Assembly (NCBI GenBank): GCA_018373675.1
Contig: JAHAGQ010000002.1
Span: forward strand, 62,001 to 126,000
Reading direction: 5' to 3'
DNA: 64,000 nucleotides
From: Collinsella sp.
GTDB lineage: Bacteria > Actinomycetota > Coriobacteriia > Coriobacteriales > Coriobacteriaceae
In this document: piece after piece, positions 16,319-25,528 of the stretch
Layout of the letters: every line of letters begins with the position of its first letter
How positions within the stretch are numbered: the stretch's first letter is position 1
Translations under genes and position numbers: made by a program
The notes under the pieces: generated by a model
Told to the model about the DNA's origin: nothing
Seen by the model: only the letters and a program-made list of their open reading frames with translations
Database searches by the model: none

Positions 16319-18976
16319 TTAGGCGCCGAGCGCGGTCTTGGCGGCCGCGAGGGCATCGGCGATGCCGGCAGCATTCTTGCCACCGGCCTGGGCCATGTTG
16401 GGACGACCGCCACCGCGACCGTCGACCAGACCCGCGATCTGCTTGATCACGTTACCGGCGTGGAAACCGGCCTTGACGGCGTCATCGGAGCCGGCAGCGA
16501 GCAGGGCCGGAGTGCCCTTCTCAGTCACGCTGGCGACGACACAAGCGACAGGGCCGGCGACCTTCTGGTGCACGGTATCCCAAACGTTGCGCAGGTCAGC
16601 GGCCTCGAGACCCTGAAGCTCAGCAACAACAAGCTTGTAGCCATTCAGCTCGACAGCACCCTCGATGGCGCTGGAGATCGCATCGGAGGAGCCACCAGTG
16701 AGCGCCTTCTTGAGCTTGTTGGACGTCTCGCGCAGCTCGGCCTGCAGGTTCTCCACGCGGGCGGGAACCTCGTCGACGCGGCACTTGAGCGCAGCGGCGG
16801 CGGCGTCAACGAGCGCCAGGCGGTCGGCCATGTAGTCGAGGGCACCCTTAGAGGTCACGGCCTCGATACGGCGGACATTGGAGCCCGTGGAGGACTCGGA
16901 AATGATCTTGAACAGGCCAATCTCGGCGGTATTGGCGGCATGAGTGCCACCACAGAGCTCGCGGGAGAACGGCTGGTCCTCGGCGCCCACGGAGACGACG
17001 CGGACAACATCGCCGTACTTCTCTCCAAACAGAGCGACAGCGCCGGCAGCCTTAGCCTCGTCAATGCCCATGACACGGGTCACAACCGGCTTGGAAGCGA
17101 AGATCTGCTGGTTGACCAGGTCCTCGACAGCCTTGAGCTGCTCGGAGGACAGGGCCTCGAAGTGCGTGAAGTCAAAGCGCAGGTGCTCGGGCGTCACCAG
17201 CGAACCGGCCTGGGAGACATGCTCGCCCAGGACCTGCTTAAGGGCGGCGTCGAGCAGGTGGGTGGCGGTGTGGTTGCGGCGCAGGAAACCACGGCGCTCG
17301 GCGTCGAGCGCGGCGGTCACGGTAGCACCGACGGTCAGCGTGCCCTCGGCAACGTGGGCGACGTGAGCATACAGGCCGTTGTGGTTCTTGGTATCGGAAA
17401 CGGTCAGCGAAACGCCCTCGGCGGAAAGCTCGCCGGCGTCACCCTGCTGGCCGCCCATCTCGGCGTAGAACGGGGTGCGGTCGAGCACGACCTCGACGTT
17501 CTCGCCGGCGGCAGCGGACTCGACGGACTCGCCGTTGCGCACGATGGCGACAACCTTGGCGCCCTCGATCACATCGTTGTCATAGCCGTCGAACTCGGTC
17601 GCAGCGACCTTGTCGGAAAGCTCGACCCACACGTCGTTGAAGCTGCCCCAGGCGTCGCCCTTGGCATTGGCGCGGGCGCGGGCCTTCTGGTCCTCCATGC
17701 AGGCAGTGAAGCCGTCCATGTCGACGTCGTGGCCAGCGGTGCCGGCGATCTCGACGGTTAGGTCGATGGGGAAACCAAAGGTGTCGTGCAGCTTAAAGGC
17801 AACATCGCCCGGAAGCACAGCGCCCTCGGCAAGCGCTGCCAGTGCCTCATCCAGGTAGACGCGGCCGTTGTCGAGCGTCGTGGAGAAGCGCTCCTCCTCG
17901 GAGGCAACGATACCCTTGACGAGCGCGACGTTCTTGAGCAACTCGGGATAGGCCTCGCCCATCTGAGCGTTGACCTCGTCGATGAACTTGGTCAGGAAGG
18001 CACCCTCGATACCCAGCAGGCGACCGTGGAACACGGCACGGCGGAGCAGACGGCGAAGGACGTACTCGCGACCCTCGTTACCGGGGAGGATGCCGTCGGA
18101 AATCATAAAGTCGACGGCACGGGAGTGATCGGCGATGATGCGCAGCGAGCGGCTGACGCCGGAGTAGTCATCGGCGTCATAGGTCTTGCCGCTGATCTTC
18201 TCACCGAGCTTGATGAGGTGCTGCATCAGATCGCCGTCGTAGTTGGCGGTCTTATGCTGCATGATGGCGGCCATGCGCTCCAGGCCCATACCCGTATCGA
18301 GGTTGCGATGCGGCAGCTCCGGCATGGAGCCGTCCTCCTGGCGGTCGTACTGGGTAAAGACGAGGTTCCAGAACTCCAGGAAGCGGTCGCAGTCGCAGCC
18401 AGGCTTGCAGTCGGGGCTGCCGCAGCCGACCTCCTCGCCCATATCAAAGTAGATCTCAGAGCACGGACCGCAGGGGCCGGTGGGGCCAGCGGCCCAGAAG
18501 TTGTCGTCCTCGCCCAGGCGAGAGATGTGATCCTCGGCAACGCCCAGGGAGCGCCACACATCGTGGGTCTCGTCGTCCTCGGTAAAGACGGTGAAGTACA
18601 GGCGGTCGAGCGGCAGTTTGAACTCCTTGGTAATGAGCTCAAAGGCCCAAGCGCAGGCCTGCTGCTTGGAGACGCCGCCAAAGGAGAAGTCGCCGAGCAT
18701 CTCGAAGAAGGACAGGTGACGGCCGTCCTCGCCGATGCAATCGATGTCGTTGGTGCGGACGCACTTCTGGCAGGAGATAGCGCCGATCTCCTTCATGGTC
18801 TTCTTGCCCTGGTAGTACTCCTTAAACTGGTTCATGCCGGCGTTGGCAAGCAGCAGCGAAGGATCGTCGGGGACGAGGGACGAAGAAGGATAGAGCTTAA
18901 GACCGCGCTCCTCAAAGAAGTTGAGGAACTTGGAGCGGATCTCGGCCGTAGTCATTGACGGGTAGTCAGCACTCAT
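16319..18976 (-). CDS. alaS: Alanine--tRNA ligase
   Basis: This enzyme charges tRNA-Ala and edits mischarged Ser/Gly. The 885 residues cover the full domain set: class II catalytic core (NAGMNQFKEYYQGK, PTGPCGPCSEI), editing domain with Zn ligands (RNHTATHLLDAAL and CGGTHAANT) and the C-Ala domain (GRGGGRPNMAQAGG near the end). ATG 18976 is preceded by GAGGAG; a longer ORF start at 19066 lacks similarity and is rejected. It lies upstream of yqgF with a 17-bp gap. Confidence 0.97.
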   Translation of the reverse strand: MSADYPSMTTAEIRSKFLNFFEERGLKLYPSSSLVPDDPSLLLANAGMNQFKEYYQGKKTMKEIGAISCQKCVRTNDIDCIGEDGRHLSFFEMLGDFSFGGVSKQQACAWAFELITKEFKLPLDRLYFTVFTEDDETHDVWRSLGVAEDHISRLGEDDNFWAAGPTGPCGPCSEIYFDMGEEVGCGSPDCKPGCDCDRFLEFWNLVFTQYDRQEDGSMPELPHRNLDTGMGLERMAAIMQHKTANYDGDLMQHLIKLGEKISGKTYDADDYSGVSRSLRIIADHSRAVDFMISDGILPGNEGREYVLRRLLRRAVFHGRLLGIEGAFLTKFIDEVNAQMGEAYPELLKNVALVKGIVASEEERFSTTLDNGRVYLDEALAALAEGAVLPGDVAFKLHDTFGFPIDLTVEIAGTAGHDVDMDGFTACMEDQKARARANAKGDAWGSFNDVWVELSDKVAATEFDGYDNDVIEGAKVVAIVRNGESVESAAAGENVEVVLDRTPFYAEMGGQQGDAGELSAEGVSLTVSDTKNHNGLYAHVAHVAEGTLTVGATVTAALDAERRGFLRRNHTATHLLDAALKQVLGEHVSQAGSLVTPEHLRFDFTHFEALSSEQLKAVEDLVNQQIFASKPVVTRVMGIDEAKAAGAVALFGEKYGDVVRVVSVGAEDQPFSRELCGGTHAANTAEIGLFKIISESSTGSNVRRIEAVTSKGALDYMADRLALVDAAAAALKCRVDEVPARVENLQAELRETSNKLKKALTGGSSDAISSAIEGAVELNGYKLVVAELQGLEAADLRNVWDTVHQKVAGPVACVVASVTEKGTPALLAAGSDDAVKAGFHAGNVIKQIAGLVDGRGGGRPNMAQAGGKNAAGIADALAAAKTALGA

Positions 18977-19049
18977 AGAGGGAATCTCCTCGGTTTCACA
19001 TCGAAACAGTTCAAACGTAACGATATTACCATCCCACCGCGCAAGTGCA

Positions 19050-19083
19050 AAAAAGAGGGCCGGCACAATGCCGGCCCTTCAGC
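19050..19083 (-). terminator. Rho-independent terminator of the sigB operon
   Basis: The stem GGGCCGGCA/TGCCGGCCC has a short loop, followed on the minus strand by TCTTTTTT. It lies about 50 bp beyond the AI-2E transporter stop and closes the operon before alaS. Confidence 0.85.
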
Positions 19084-19128
19084 GAAATTGCATGTTAGCG
19101 CGTATGAATATTAATCCGAATTACCCCG

Positions 19129-20538
19129 CTAGTTGTCATCATCGTTCAAGGAGCCGTCGATGCCGGTATTGGTATCGTCGTCCGAGTTGGAATCATCCTC
19201 TTTGGCAAAGGGGTTCTTGAAGAAGCCCGTGGCATCAGGCTGCAGACCAGAGAGCTTAATCCAGAGATTATCGAGCTCGGGCTTGGGCATGGCCTTGGCC
19301 TCGGGCGCAGTCTCGTTGCCGATGAGCTCGGACTCGTAGATGAAAGTGTCGTCGCCGAGCGCGTCGTAGGCGGCGACCGGATTGCCATCGGCATCGCGGT
19401 ACGGTGTGCCCTTAAACACGGCGCCGTCATAGGCCACAAGCTGGCGGCCGGTCTCATTCTCAAAATAGTACACGAAGATACCCTTGAGGGCCGCACACAG
19501 CGGGATGGCAATAATCATGCCGATGGGACCCATGAGTGCCGAGCCAATAACGAGCGCCGTGAGGCTCATGATGGGATGCACCTGCACCGAGCTCTGCATG
19601 ACCTTGGGCGAAATGACGTTATCGGTGACGTTTTGCGCGACCATCGTCACGATGAGCGTCCATAACGCCAACATGGGACTGAACATGAAGCCGAGAACCG
19701 TGGCGATTGCTGCGCTCACCCAGGGACCGACGACCGGAACCAAATGCATGATGCCGGTAAAGATAGCCATGAGCGCCGCATACGGATGACCGATGATCAT
19801 AAAACCGATAAAGGCGAGGAAACCACCGCAGATGGACGTCACGACCATACCGCGCATGTAGCCACCGACAGAGCGAGAAAGGATGGCGACCATAAAGCGG
19901 TACGAGGTCTCCTTCTCCTGACCGATGATGGTGCAGACCTCGTGGTGCATGCGAGGGTAGTCGCAGGCCATCCAGTACGCAAGCACCAGACCAAGGAAGA
20001 TCACGAACAACTGCGAGGCCGTATTAGTGATGATCGGGAACACACCGCGGCCAAGCTCGGCAGCGATCTGAGACACATACTTCGATGCCACGGCAACTAG
20101 CGACGAAAGATTATCGTCCAAATACTCCTTGAGCGGCGTGTTGTTGAGCGTCTTGGCATGCGAGATCATCTCATTGAGGTCGCCACCCGCAACACGAAGC
20201 TGCTCGGGCAGGCGGCTCAGGACTTCCATGATCTGACCAAAGAGAATCGGCGACAAGATGCAAACGACACCGACGAGCACGGCAACAACAACAATAAGCG
20301 CGACAAGCGAACCGATGCCGCGATTCACGCCATGGTGCTCGAGCCAGTTGGTGATCGGGGACATCACAAAGGCAATGATGGAACCAACGGCGAGAAACTC
20401 GATAACCGGGGCCAGGATGCCCATAAGGTTAAAGATGACAGCGGCGATGACAATGCAGCCGACAACAGCCCAAATGCGAAGCGTCAGAATGCGGGTGTCG
20501 CGCAGCACGCGATCGGTTTGTTGGGGGTGCTCACTCAT
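19129..20538 (-). CDS. AI-2E family (TqsA/PerM-like) membrane transporter
   Basis: This 469-residue polytopic membrane protein belongs to the AI-2E transporter superfamily. Paired N-terminal helices (about 22-95) are followed by a soluble segment, then the helical block with GHPYAALMAIFTGIMHLVPVVGP and NVISPKVMQSS, typical of the family. The C-terminal ~130 residues form a hydrophilic tail ending in an Asp/Asn/Ser-rich stretch. The start overlaps the sigma-factor stop by ATGA, so it is the last gene of the stress operon. Its substrate cannot be read from sequence; the family includes signalling-molecule exporters and ion antiporters. Confidence 0.85.
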   Translation of the reverse strand: MSEHPQQTDRVLRDTRILTLRIWAVVGCIVIAAVIFNLMGILAPVIEFLAVGSIIAFVMSPITNWLEHHGVNRGIGSLVALIVVVAVLVGVVCILSPILFGQIMEVLSRLPEQLRVAGGDLNEMISHAKTLNNTPLKEYLDDNLSSLVAVASKYVSQIAAELGRGVFPIITNTASQLFVIFLGLVLAYWMACDYPRMHHEVCTIIGQEKETSYRFMVAILSRSVGGYMRGMVVTSICGGFLAFIGFMIIGHPYAALMAIFTGIMHLVPVVGPWVSAAIATVLGFMFSPMLALWTLIVTMVAQNVTDNVISPKVMQSSVQVHPIMSLTALVIGSALMGPIGMIIAIPLCAALKGIFVYYFENETGRQLVAYDGAVFKGTPYRDADGNPVAAYDALGDDTFIYESELIGNETAPEAKAMPKPELDNLWIKLSGLQPDATGFFKNPFAKEDDSNSDDDTNTGIDGSLNDDDN

Positions 20539-21326
20539 GAACGAATCATCACTCCGTCGGGGTCGATCTTGTCCTGAATCTTCTTAAGCGTGCGGCGAAG
20601 CAGACGCGAAACCTGCACCTGAGAAATACCCAGCTTCTTGGCGATCTCGATCTGGGTCATGCCCTTCACAAAGCGCAGCTCGATCACCTCGCGCTCGCGC
20701 GGCGAGAAATCACGGATGGCTTCCTCGATCACTAGGCGGTCATCGGTAAAGTCGAGCTCGTTGTCGTCGTCGGCGTAACGGTCGAGAATCGAAGGGGCAT
20801 CGTCGGAATCGGACGCACCAGGAGCCTCGATGGGCACCGAGGTATAGGCCGAAGACGATTCCATAGCCTCGAGGACCTCATCGACAGTCACATCTAGATA
20901 CTCAGCGATCTCCTCAACCTTGGGCGAACGCTGCAGCTCGTTGGTAAGTTTGTCAGTAGCCTGGTTGACCTTGGCCGAGAGCTCCTGCAGACGACGCGGT
21001 ACGCGCACACTCCAGCCCTTGTCGCGAAAATGGCGTTTGATCTCGCCCAGGATAGTGGGTGTCGCAAACGTCGTGAACTCGAGTCCGCGCTCGGGATCAA
21101 AACGGTCGATAGCCTTGAGCAAGCCCAGATAGCCGACCTGCATGAGGTCGTCGAGCGGCTCGCCGCGATTCTTAAATTTGTTGGCAAGAAACCTTACCAG
21201 GTTCATATGGGACATGACGAGCTGCTCACGGGCGTCCGGATCACCGGTCTCCTTGTAACGACGAAACAGCTCGCGGGTTTTCTCCTTGTCCCAAGCGGTC
21301 TTGCCGCTCCGGGAACGTTCGGTCAT
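20535..21326 (-). CDS. sigB: SigB/SigF/SigG-type RNA polymerase sigma factor
   Basis: This is an alternative sigma factor of the general stress/sporulation group, 263 residues. Region 2 is intact (LVRFLANKFKNRGEPLDDLMQVGYLGLLKAIDRFDPERG), region 3 covers 100-170 and region 4 ends with a helix-turn-helix (MTQIEIAKKLGISQVQVSRLLRRTL). An acidic Asp/Ser insert lies between regions 3 and 4. The upstream gene encodes a degenerate RsbW-like protein with a 1-bp gap, so control by partner binding is likely. No anti-anti-sigma (RsbV) gene is in the cluster. Confidence 0.9.
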   Translation of the reverse strand: MTERSRSGKTAWDKEKTRELFRRYKETGDPDAREQLVMSHMNLVRFLANKFKNRGEPLDDLMQVGYLGLLKAIDRFDPERGLEFTTFATPTILGEIKRHFRDKGWSVRVPRRLQELSAKVNQATDKLTNELQRSPKVEEIAEYLDVTVDEVLEAMESSSAYTSVPIEAPGASDSDDAPSILDRYADDDNELDFTDDRLVIEEAIRDFSPREREVIELRFVKGMTQIEIAKKLGISQVQVSRLLRRTLKKIQDKIDPDGVMIRS

Positions 21327-21327
21327 A

Positions 21328-21705
21328 TTAGATATCCGCCTTGAGGTCGAGGGAAAGCGTCAGGGGCGCCGTAGTCTTTTCGTAGGAGTCGCACACGCTC
21401 GCGAGGATGAGCTCGGCATACACCGCAGCCTGGTCGTCTTCATCGACCGTAGCCTGGTCGCCAAAGGTAATAGTCATGCCAACGTGGGTCTCATCGACAT
21501 CGAATTTGATGGTGATGTCATCGCAGTCGACCGCGGTGCAACCAAAGATGAAAGCCTCCTCAGCAGCCATGCGGATGTCCTCGATGCGATCGACAGACAT
21601 AGAGCACAGGGCACCAACGTTGGCTGCCGTCATGCGCACAAGGCGAGCGAGACGCGGGTCACCGGCAACGGTCAGCGTGATAGGGCAGGTTGCTTCGCTA
21701 CTCAT
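21328..21705 (-). CDS. RsbW-like anti-sigma factor homologue lacking ATP-binding boxes
   Basis: By position (just before sigB) and by the pattern IEDIRMAAEEAF this 125-residue protein resembles the RsbW/SpoIIAB GHKL fold. The N-box that reads EACTNAV in RsbW is EAFIFGC here (residues 50-56), so the Mg-coordinating Asn is missing. The DxGxG and GxGL boxes are also not recognisable. It may still bind the sigma factor, but kinase activity is doubtful. ATG 21705 has GAGGAG upstream and overlaps the DUF948 gene by 8 bp; the longer frame to 21813 is rejected. Confidence 0.7.
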   Translation of the reverse strand: MSSEATCPITLTVAGDPRLARLVRMTAANVGALCSMSVDRIEDIRMAAEEAFIFGCTAVDCDDITIKFDVDETHVGMTITFGDQATVDEDDQAAVYAELILASVCDSYEKTTAPLTLSLDLKADI

Positions 21706-22285
21706 CGCAGGACTCCTCAGAGGTCTCGGCGGGCGTATAGGTGTAATACTGAGCCGGCTTGGATACAGACTTCTGACCATCATCGTCGCCCGCGGCGGCC
21801 TCGTCCTCGCCAATTAGGACGCGCTCGGTAGGCTGCTCGGCCTCCGCAGCGGCAGCGGCGAGCTTGCGATCGGCGTCGGCTGCAGGAGCCTTCACCTTAT
21901 TGAAGAGCTTCTGCACAGCACCGGCGGCAGAGTCGGTCACGCTCGACACAGCATTGCTGGCCTCGGCCATGCTGCCCGTAACCTCGGAAATGTCGCGAAC
22001 CACGGCTTCGACCTCTACGAGATTGGAGGTAAGGGCATCAACTGCCGTCTTGCTCGACTTAAGCAGCGGCTCCATCTGGGCAAGCGCCGGCGTAAGCTCA
22101 TCGACAGCGCCATCGAGCTTTGCCACCACAGGCTGAGCCTCGGCGATGGTGTTGTTGAGGTCGTTCACGGTCTTATCGAGCGAGTCGACAACATTGCGGG
22201 TCTTGCGCAGGGTAAGCGCGAGCTCAGCGATGGCCCACACGCCGGCAACGGCGAGCAGCAGCAGGGCGATTTGAATGGGACTCAT
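21698..22285 (-). CDS. DUF948-like membrane-anchored coiled-coil protein
   Basis: The 195-residue protein starts with a single membrane helix (IQIALLLLAVAGVWAIAELAL). A heptad-like helical region with repeated VD.L, VAKLDGAVDEL and VEAVVRDIS follows, then an Ala/Glu-rich disordered tail. This is the layout of DUF948 general-stress proteins such as Bacillus YtxG, which is under sigma-B control. It is the first gene of the sigB operon. Molecular function is unknown. Confidence 0.7.
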   Translation of the reverse strand: MSPIQIALLLLAVAGVWAIAELALTLRKTRNVVDSLDKTVNDLNNTIAEAQPVVAKLDGAVDELTPALAQMEPLLKSSKTAVDALTSNLVEVEAVVRDISEVTGSMAEASNAVSSVTDSAAGAVQKLFNKVKAPAADADRKLAAAAAEAEQPTERVLIGEDEAAAGDDDGQKSVSKPAQYYTYTPAETSEESCDE

Positions 22286-22326
22286 ACAAGCCTCCCGGAA
22301 GAATCGAAATACAGACGCTTTTCATG

Positions 22327-22351
22327 GTACCCCAAAGGGGACCGAACATGC
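22327..22351 (-). promoter_or_regulatory. Possible sigma-B-type promoter of the DUF948-sigB operon
   Basis: On the minus strand GCAT (22348-22351), a 15-nt spacer and GGGTAC (22327-22332) match the loose actinobacterial SigB pattern GNNT-N14-16-GGGTAY. The site lies about 40 bp upstream of the first start codon. It also overlaps a palindrome (GGTCCCC/GGGGTACC), so the match may be incidental. Confidence 0.35.
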
Positions 22352-22385
22352 CAAGAGCAGCAACGTGGGACAAAATTATCAGCAG

Positions 22386-23750
22386 CTACCTCGGTGCATT
22401 CCCGCTGCGGTCGCGTTCGCTTTGCTCTACGCGCCACTCTTCCCAGCCGCGCCCGGCAGGCTGCCAAAATGCACCGCGTTCCAAGCCTTCGGGCAAATAG
22501 CGCTGATCGACCCAGCCTTCGGGATAATCATGTGGATACTTATACACACCGTATTCATCGCTGCCCGGGCGATGGCGATCGCGCAGATAACTCGGCACCT
22601 CGCGAAGCCCACTAGAATGGATATCGGCCAGCGCCGCATCGATCGAAGCCTCACACGCATTGGATTTTGGCGCCAAGCACACATAGAGTGCAGCCTGAGC
22701 CAGGTTAATGCGGCACTCGGGATAGCCAATGACCTCGGCAGACTTAAACGCGGCATGCGCCACCAAAAGCGCCTGCGGGTCGGCGTTGCCAACATCCTCA
22801 GAAGCGTGAATCATAATGCGGCGAGCGATAAACTTAGGATCCTCCCCAGCATCGATCATGCGCGCGAGCCAATAGATCGTGGCATCGGGGTCACTACCGC
22901 GCATGGACTTGATGAACGCACTGATAACGTCGTAGTGCATGTCGCCGTTTTTGTCATACGTAAAGCCGCGACGCGGGTTGGCAATCTTCACGTCAACCAC
23001 GGTGATGGGATAGCGCTCCCCCGCCGCAGGCGCTGGCGTTCCCTCGGTATCGGGACGCGTGACGGCAATCTCGCTCGCAAGCTCGAGCGTCGTGAGCGCC
23101 GAGCGAGCGTCACCCGCAGCCAGCGTGCAGATGGTCTTGACCGTATCCTCATCGGCCGAGAACTTTCCGTTCAAGCCCTGTGGTGCCTCGAGCGCACGCT
23201 CAATAAGCGTGGCGATATCCTCATCCTTCAGATGTTCAAGCTCCACCACGCGCCCGCGCGACAACAGTGCCGAGTTGACCTCAAAGTACGGGTTCTCTGT
23301 CGTAGCGCCAATCATAATGACGGTACGGTTCTCAACTGCATGCAGCAGGGCATCCTGCTGCGACTTAGAGAAGCGGTGAATCTCATCGATGAATAGAATG
23401 GTGCGGCGGTCGTACGTATTCAGGCGCGTCTTGGCCTCATCAATCACACGACGCAGGTCCTTCACGGTACCCGTGACGGCGCTGACCTCAACAAACTCGC
23501 TCTTGGTATGGTTGGCGATAATGTGGGCCAGCGTCGTCTTGCCCGTACCGGCAGGCCCGTACAGAATCACGCTCGAAAGCACGTCGTGCTCGATCGCGGC
23601 ACGCAGCCATGAACCCTTACCGACGGCCTTTTGCTGGCCCACGTACTCGTCGAGCGAATTGGGGCGCATGCGCACCGCAAGCGGCGCATTTTTAAAGGAA
23701 CGCTCGCGCGTCGAGGCAGAAAAAAGGTCGTCCATAGCCATCCCGTGCAT
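22386..23750 (-). CDS. rarA: Replication-associated recombination protein A (RarA/MgsA)
   Basis: RarA is an AAA+ ATPase acting at stalled replication forks. The 454-residue frame has Walker A YGPAGTGKTT, Walker B ILFIDEIHRFSKSQQD, the sensor IGATTENPYFEVN and the RarA-specific C-terminal region (MRGSDPDATIYWLARM, NACEASIDAALADI). Three starts are possible: 23750, 23741 and 23735 (MDDLFSAS). The last has the best upstream G-rich stretch and best matches the family; the longest is listed. The rarA-alaS neighbourhood is shared with mycobacteria. Confidence 0.94.
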   Translation of the reverse strand: MHGMAMDDLFSASTRERSFKNAPLAVRMRPNSLDEYVGQQKAVGKGSWLRAAIEHDVLSSVILYGPAGTGKTTLAHIIANHTKSEFVEVSAVTGTVKDLRRVIDEAKTRLNTYDRRTILFIDEIHRFSKSQQDALLHAVENRTVIMIGATTENPYFEVNSALLSRGRVVELEHLKDEDIATLIERALEAPQGLNGKFSADEDTVKTICTLAAGDARSALTTLELASEIAVTRPDTEGTPAPAAGERYPITVVDVKIANPRRGFTYDKNGDMHYDVISAFIKSMRGSDPDATIYWLARMIDAGEDPKFIARRIMIHASEDVGNADPQALLVAHAAFKSAEVIGYPECRINLAQAALYVCLAPKSNACEASIDAALADIHSSGLREVPSYLRDRHRPGSDEYGVYKYPHDYPEGWVDQRYLPEGLERGAFWQPAGRGWEEWRVEQSERDRSGNAPR

Positions 23751-23795
23751 CCATCAAAATCGTTGTTCCTCAACAGTATACCGAAAATATACGAA

Positions 23796-25043
23796 CTACC
23801 GTTCGTTAATATAGGTACGATGCGGAAACTTCAGCCCCGGGAACAGCTTGCTCGTCAGCTCACAGAAATAGCCGTCCGTCATGCTCGAAATGTAATCCAC
23901 TACGGTCTGATCTTTATCATCCTGCCATGCATAGGAGCGATTGTAGTAGGAAAGCTGCCGCTCAATGCGCGAAATGTGATGCTTAAAGATATACGAAGAC
24001 TCGTCGCCTTCGTTTATATCCTGCAGGCAACGGTCATAGAGCTTTTCGAACGCCTCGCGCAGCTCCGTTTCGGAGTCGCCCTCGATGCCGCCCTTGCTAT
24101 AGATCTTCTCGTAGTTCTCGCGCTTAGCGCGGCGGATTTCCTCGAACAGGTCCTCGCTCATCTCGATGCGCGGCTTGCCATAGCTGTGCTCGACGATATC
24201 GATAGAGGCATGCGTGAGAATCCAGCTGTTGTATGCTCCGCCAAGCCCATCGTCAAAAGCGTCGGGTGACAGCAGGCCTGCCGCAATGGCGTCTTGGCGA
24301 TCACGCCCCGCATAGGCAAGAATATCCGAGATGCGAACGACACAGCCCTCAAGCGTCATGGGGCGCAAGTGCTCAATTGCGCTATAGCCTGTGGCAATGC
24401 AATCCTCGACGGTTCGATCGAACTGGTCAAAGGAACCCATGTCCGAGAGCTCGAACACACGCTGCTCGTACTCGCCGTTGTGGCAGAGCACGCCATCGAG
24501 CGTCTGAAGCGACACGTTGCGACCGTACAGCGCATCGAGCACGCGGACCGACTGCACGTTATGGAAAAAATAACGACCCGTGCGCTCGTGATAGATATCG
24601 TTGAGGAATCGCTCGCCGGCATGGCCGAAAGGCGTGTGCCCCAAGTCGTGACCCAGACCGATCGCTTCAATCAGATCGCAGTTGAGCCCGAGGGCGCGAC
24701 CGATATCGCGCGCAATGCGCGAGACGAGCTGCACGTGTAGACCACGACGCGACAAGTCGTCGTTGCTTCGAAAGCTAAAAACCTGCGTTTTGCCTGCATA
24801 ACGGGTGTACGCCGGTAGATGGAGGATTTTTTCGGTATCGCGCATAAACGCCGGACGCATAAGCGTGCCTTTGTCCGCATCGCGATCGACACGACGAATG
24901 ACCTGGTCGTCGTTGCAACGATACGGATTGACAGTGCCCGAAGCACGATTGGCGGCAATGCGCTCGACGAGCTCGGGCGACAACGCCGAAGGAATACGGT
25001 CCATACGCGCCTTGATGGCGGCCGTTTCTTGATTAGTTGCCAT
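23796..25043 (-). CDS. dgt: Deoxyguanosinetriphosphate triphosphohydrolase-like HD protein
   Basis: dGTPase-family enzymes hydrolyse dNTPs to nucleosides and triphosphate. The 415-residue protein has the HD metal motif at 132-133 in GHDLGHTPFGHAGE, an upstream metal-site His in DLSRRGLHVQLVSRI and a distal Asp in VRISDILAYAGRD. The N-terminal region RVDRDADKGTLMRPAFMRDTEKILH matches the family. ATG 25043 follows AAGGAG. It sits alone between rarA and a prepilin peptidase gene. Which dNTP it prefers cannot be told. Confidence 0.93.
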   Translation of the reverse strand: MATNQETAAIKARMDRIPSALSPELVERIAANRASGTVNPYRCNDDQVIRRVDRDADKGTLMRPAFMRDTEKILHLPAYTRYAGKTQVFSFRSNDDLSRRGLHVQLVSRIARDIGRALGLNCDLIEAIGLGHDLGHTPFGHAGERFLNDIYHERTGRYFFHNVQSVRVLDALYGRNVSLQTLDGVLCHNGEYEQRVFELSDMGSFDQFDRTVEDCIATGYSAIEHLRPMTLEGCVVRISDILAYAGRDRQDAIAAGLLSPDAFDDGLGGAYNSWILTHASIDIVEHSYGKPRIEMSEDLFEEIRRAKRENYEKIYSKGGIEGDSETELREAFEKLYDRCLQDINEGDESSYIFKHHISRIERQLSYYNRSYAWQDDKDQTVVDYISSMTDGYFCELTSKLFPGLKFPHRTYINER

Positions 25044-25074
25044 GGCATGCTCCTTAAGAACGATGCGCAATCGG

Positions 25075-25497
25075 TTACAGAGTGCAGCCCACGACCTCGA
25101 TTATGGCAAAAATCGGCACTAAAAACGGGAGCAATGGCAGGGAGCGCGATTTTGTGAAGAGGCAGGAGAGGGCCAGGGCCAGGAGTGCGACGGCAAATGC
25201 CACGATGCCACCCATAGGGTCGAGCGTGCAAAGCGCGAAGAGTGCTTTGGCGTCCCCCATGCCAATCCCCGGGGCTTGACGAAGGCGCCGCCAGAGCGAC
25301 TCAGTAAGCACAAGGGCAAGGTAGACGATGACCGCAAGACCGGCATGATCAAGTGCAGTGTTAACGCCCCTGTCGAGCCAAACACCTGCTAACGCCGCCA
25401 CGGCACATGCGCCGGCAAGCTCATTGGGAAACCGCCGCTCACGGGCATCAATCCACGCGCCGGCAAAGATGCAAATCCAAAACGGGATATAGATCAT
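25075..25497 (-). CDS. A24 family prepilin peptidase domain protein, short form
   Basis: This 140-residue membrane protein carries only the peptidase half of type IV prepilin peptidases. The two catalytic Asps are Asp17 in WIDARERRFPNE and Asp82 in GMGDAK. There are four to five hydrophobic segments. The N-terminal cysteine/methylase domain of PilD/ComC is absent, as in TadV/CpaA and archaeal types. ATG 25497 has a strong AAGGAGG; the extension to 25542 runs into a hairpin and is rejected. No pilin, secretion ATPase or Tad genes are nearby. Confidence 0.82.
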   Translation of the reverse strand: MIYIPFWICIFAGAWIDARERRFPNELAGACAVAALAGVWLDRGVNTALDHAGLAVIVYLALVLTESLWRRLRQAPGIGMGDAKALFALCTLDPMGGIVAFAVALLALALSCLFTKSRSLPLLPFLVPIFAIIEVVGCTL

Positions 25498-25528
25498 CGA
25501 AAACCTCCTTGAGCAGCTGCTCAAAAGC

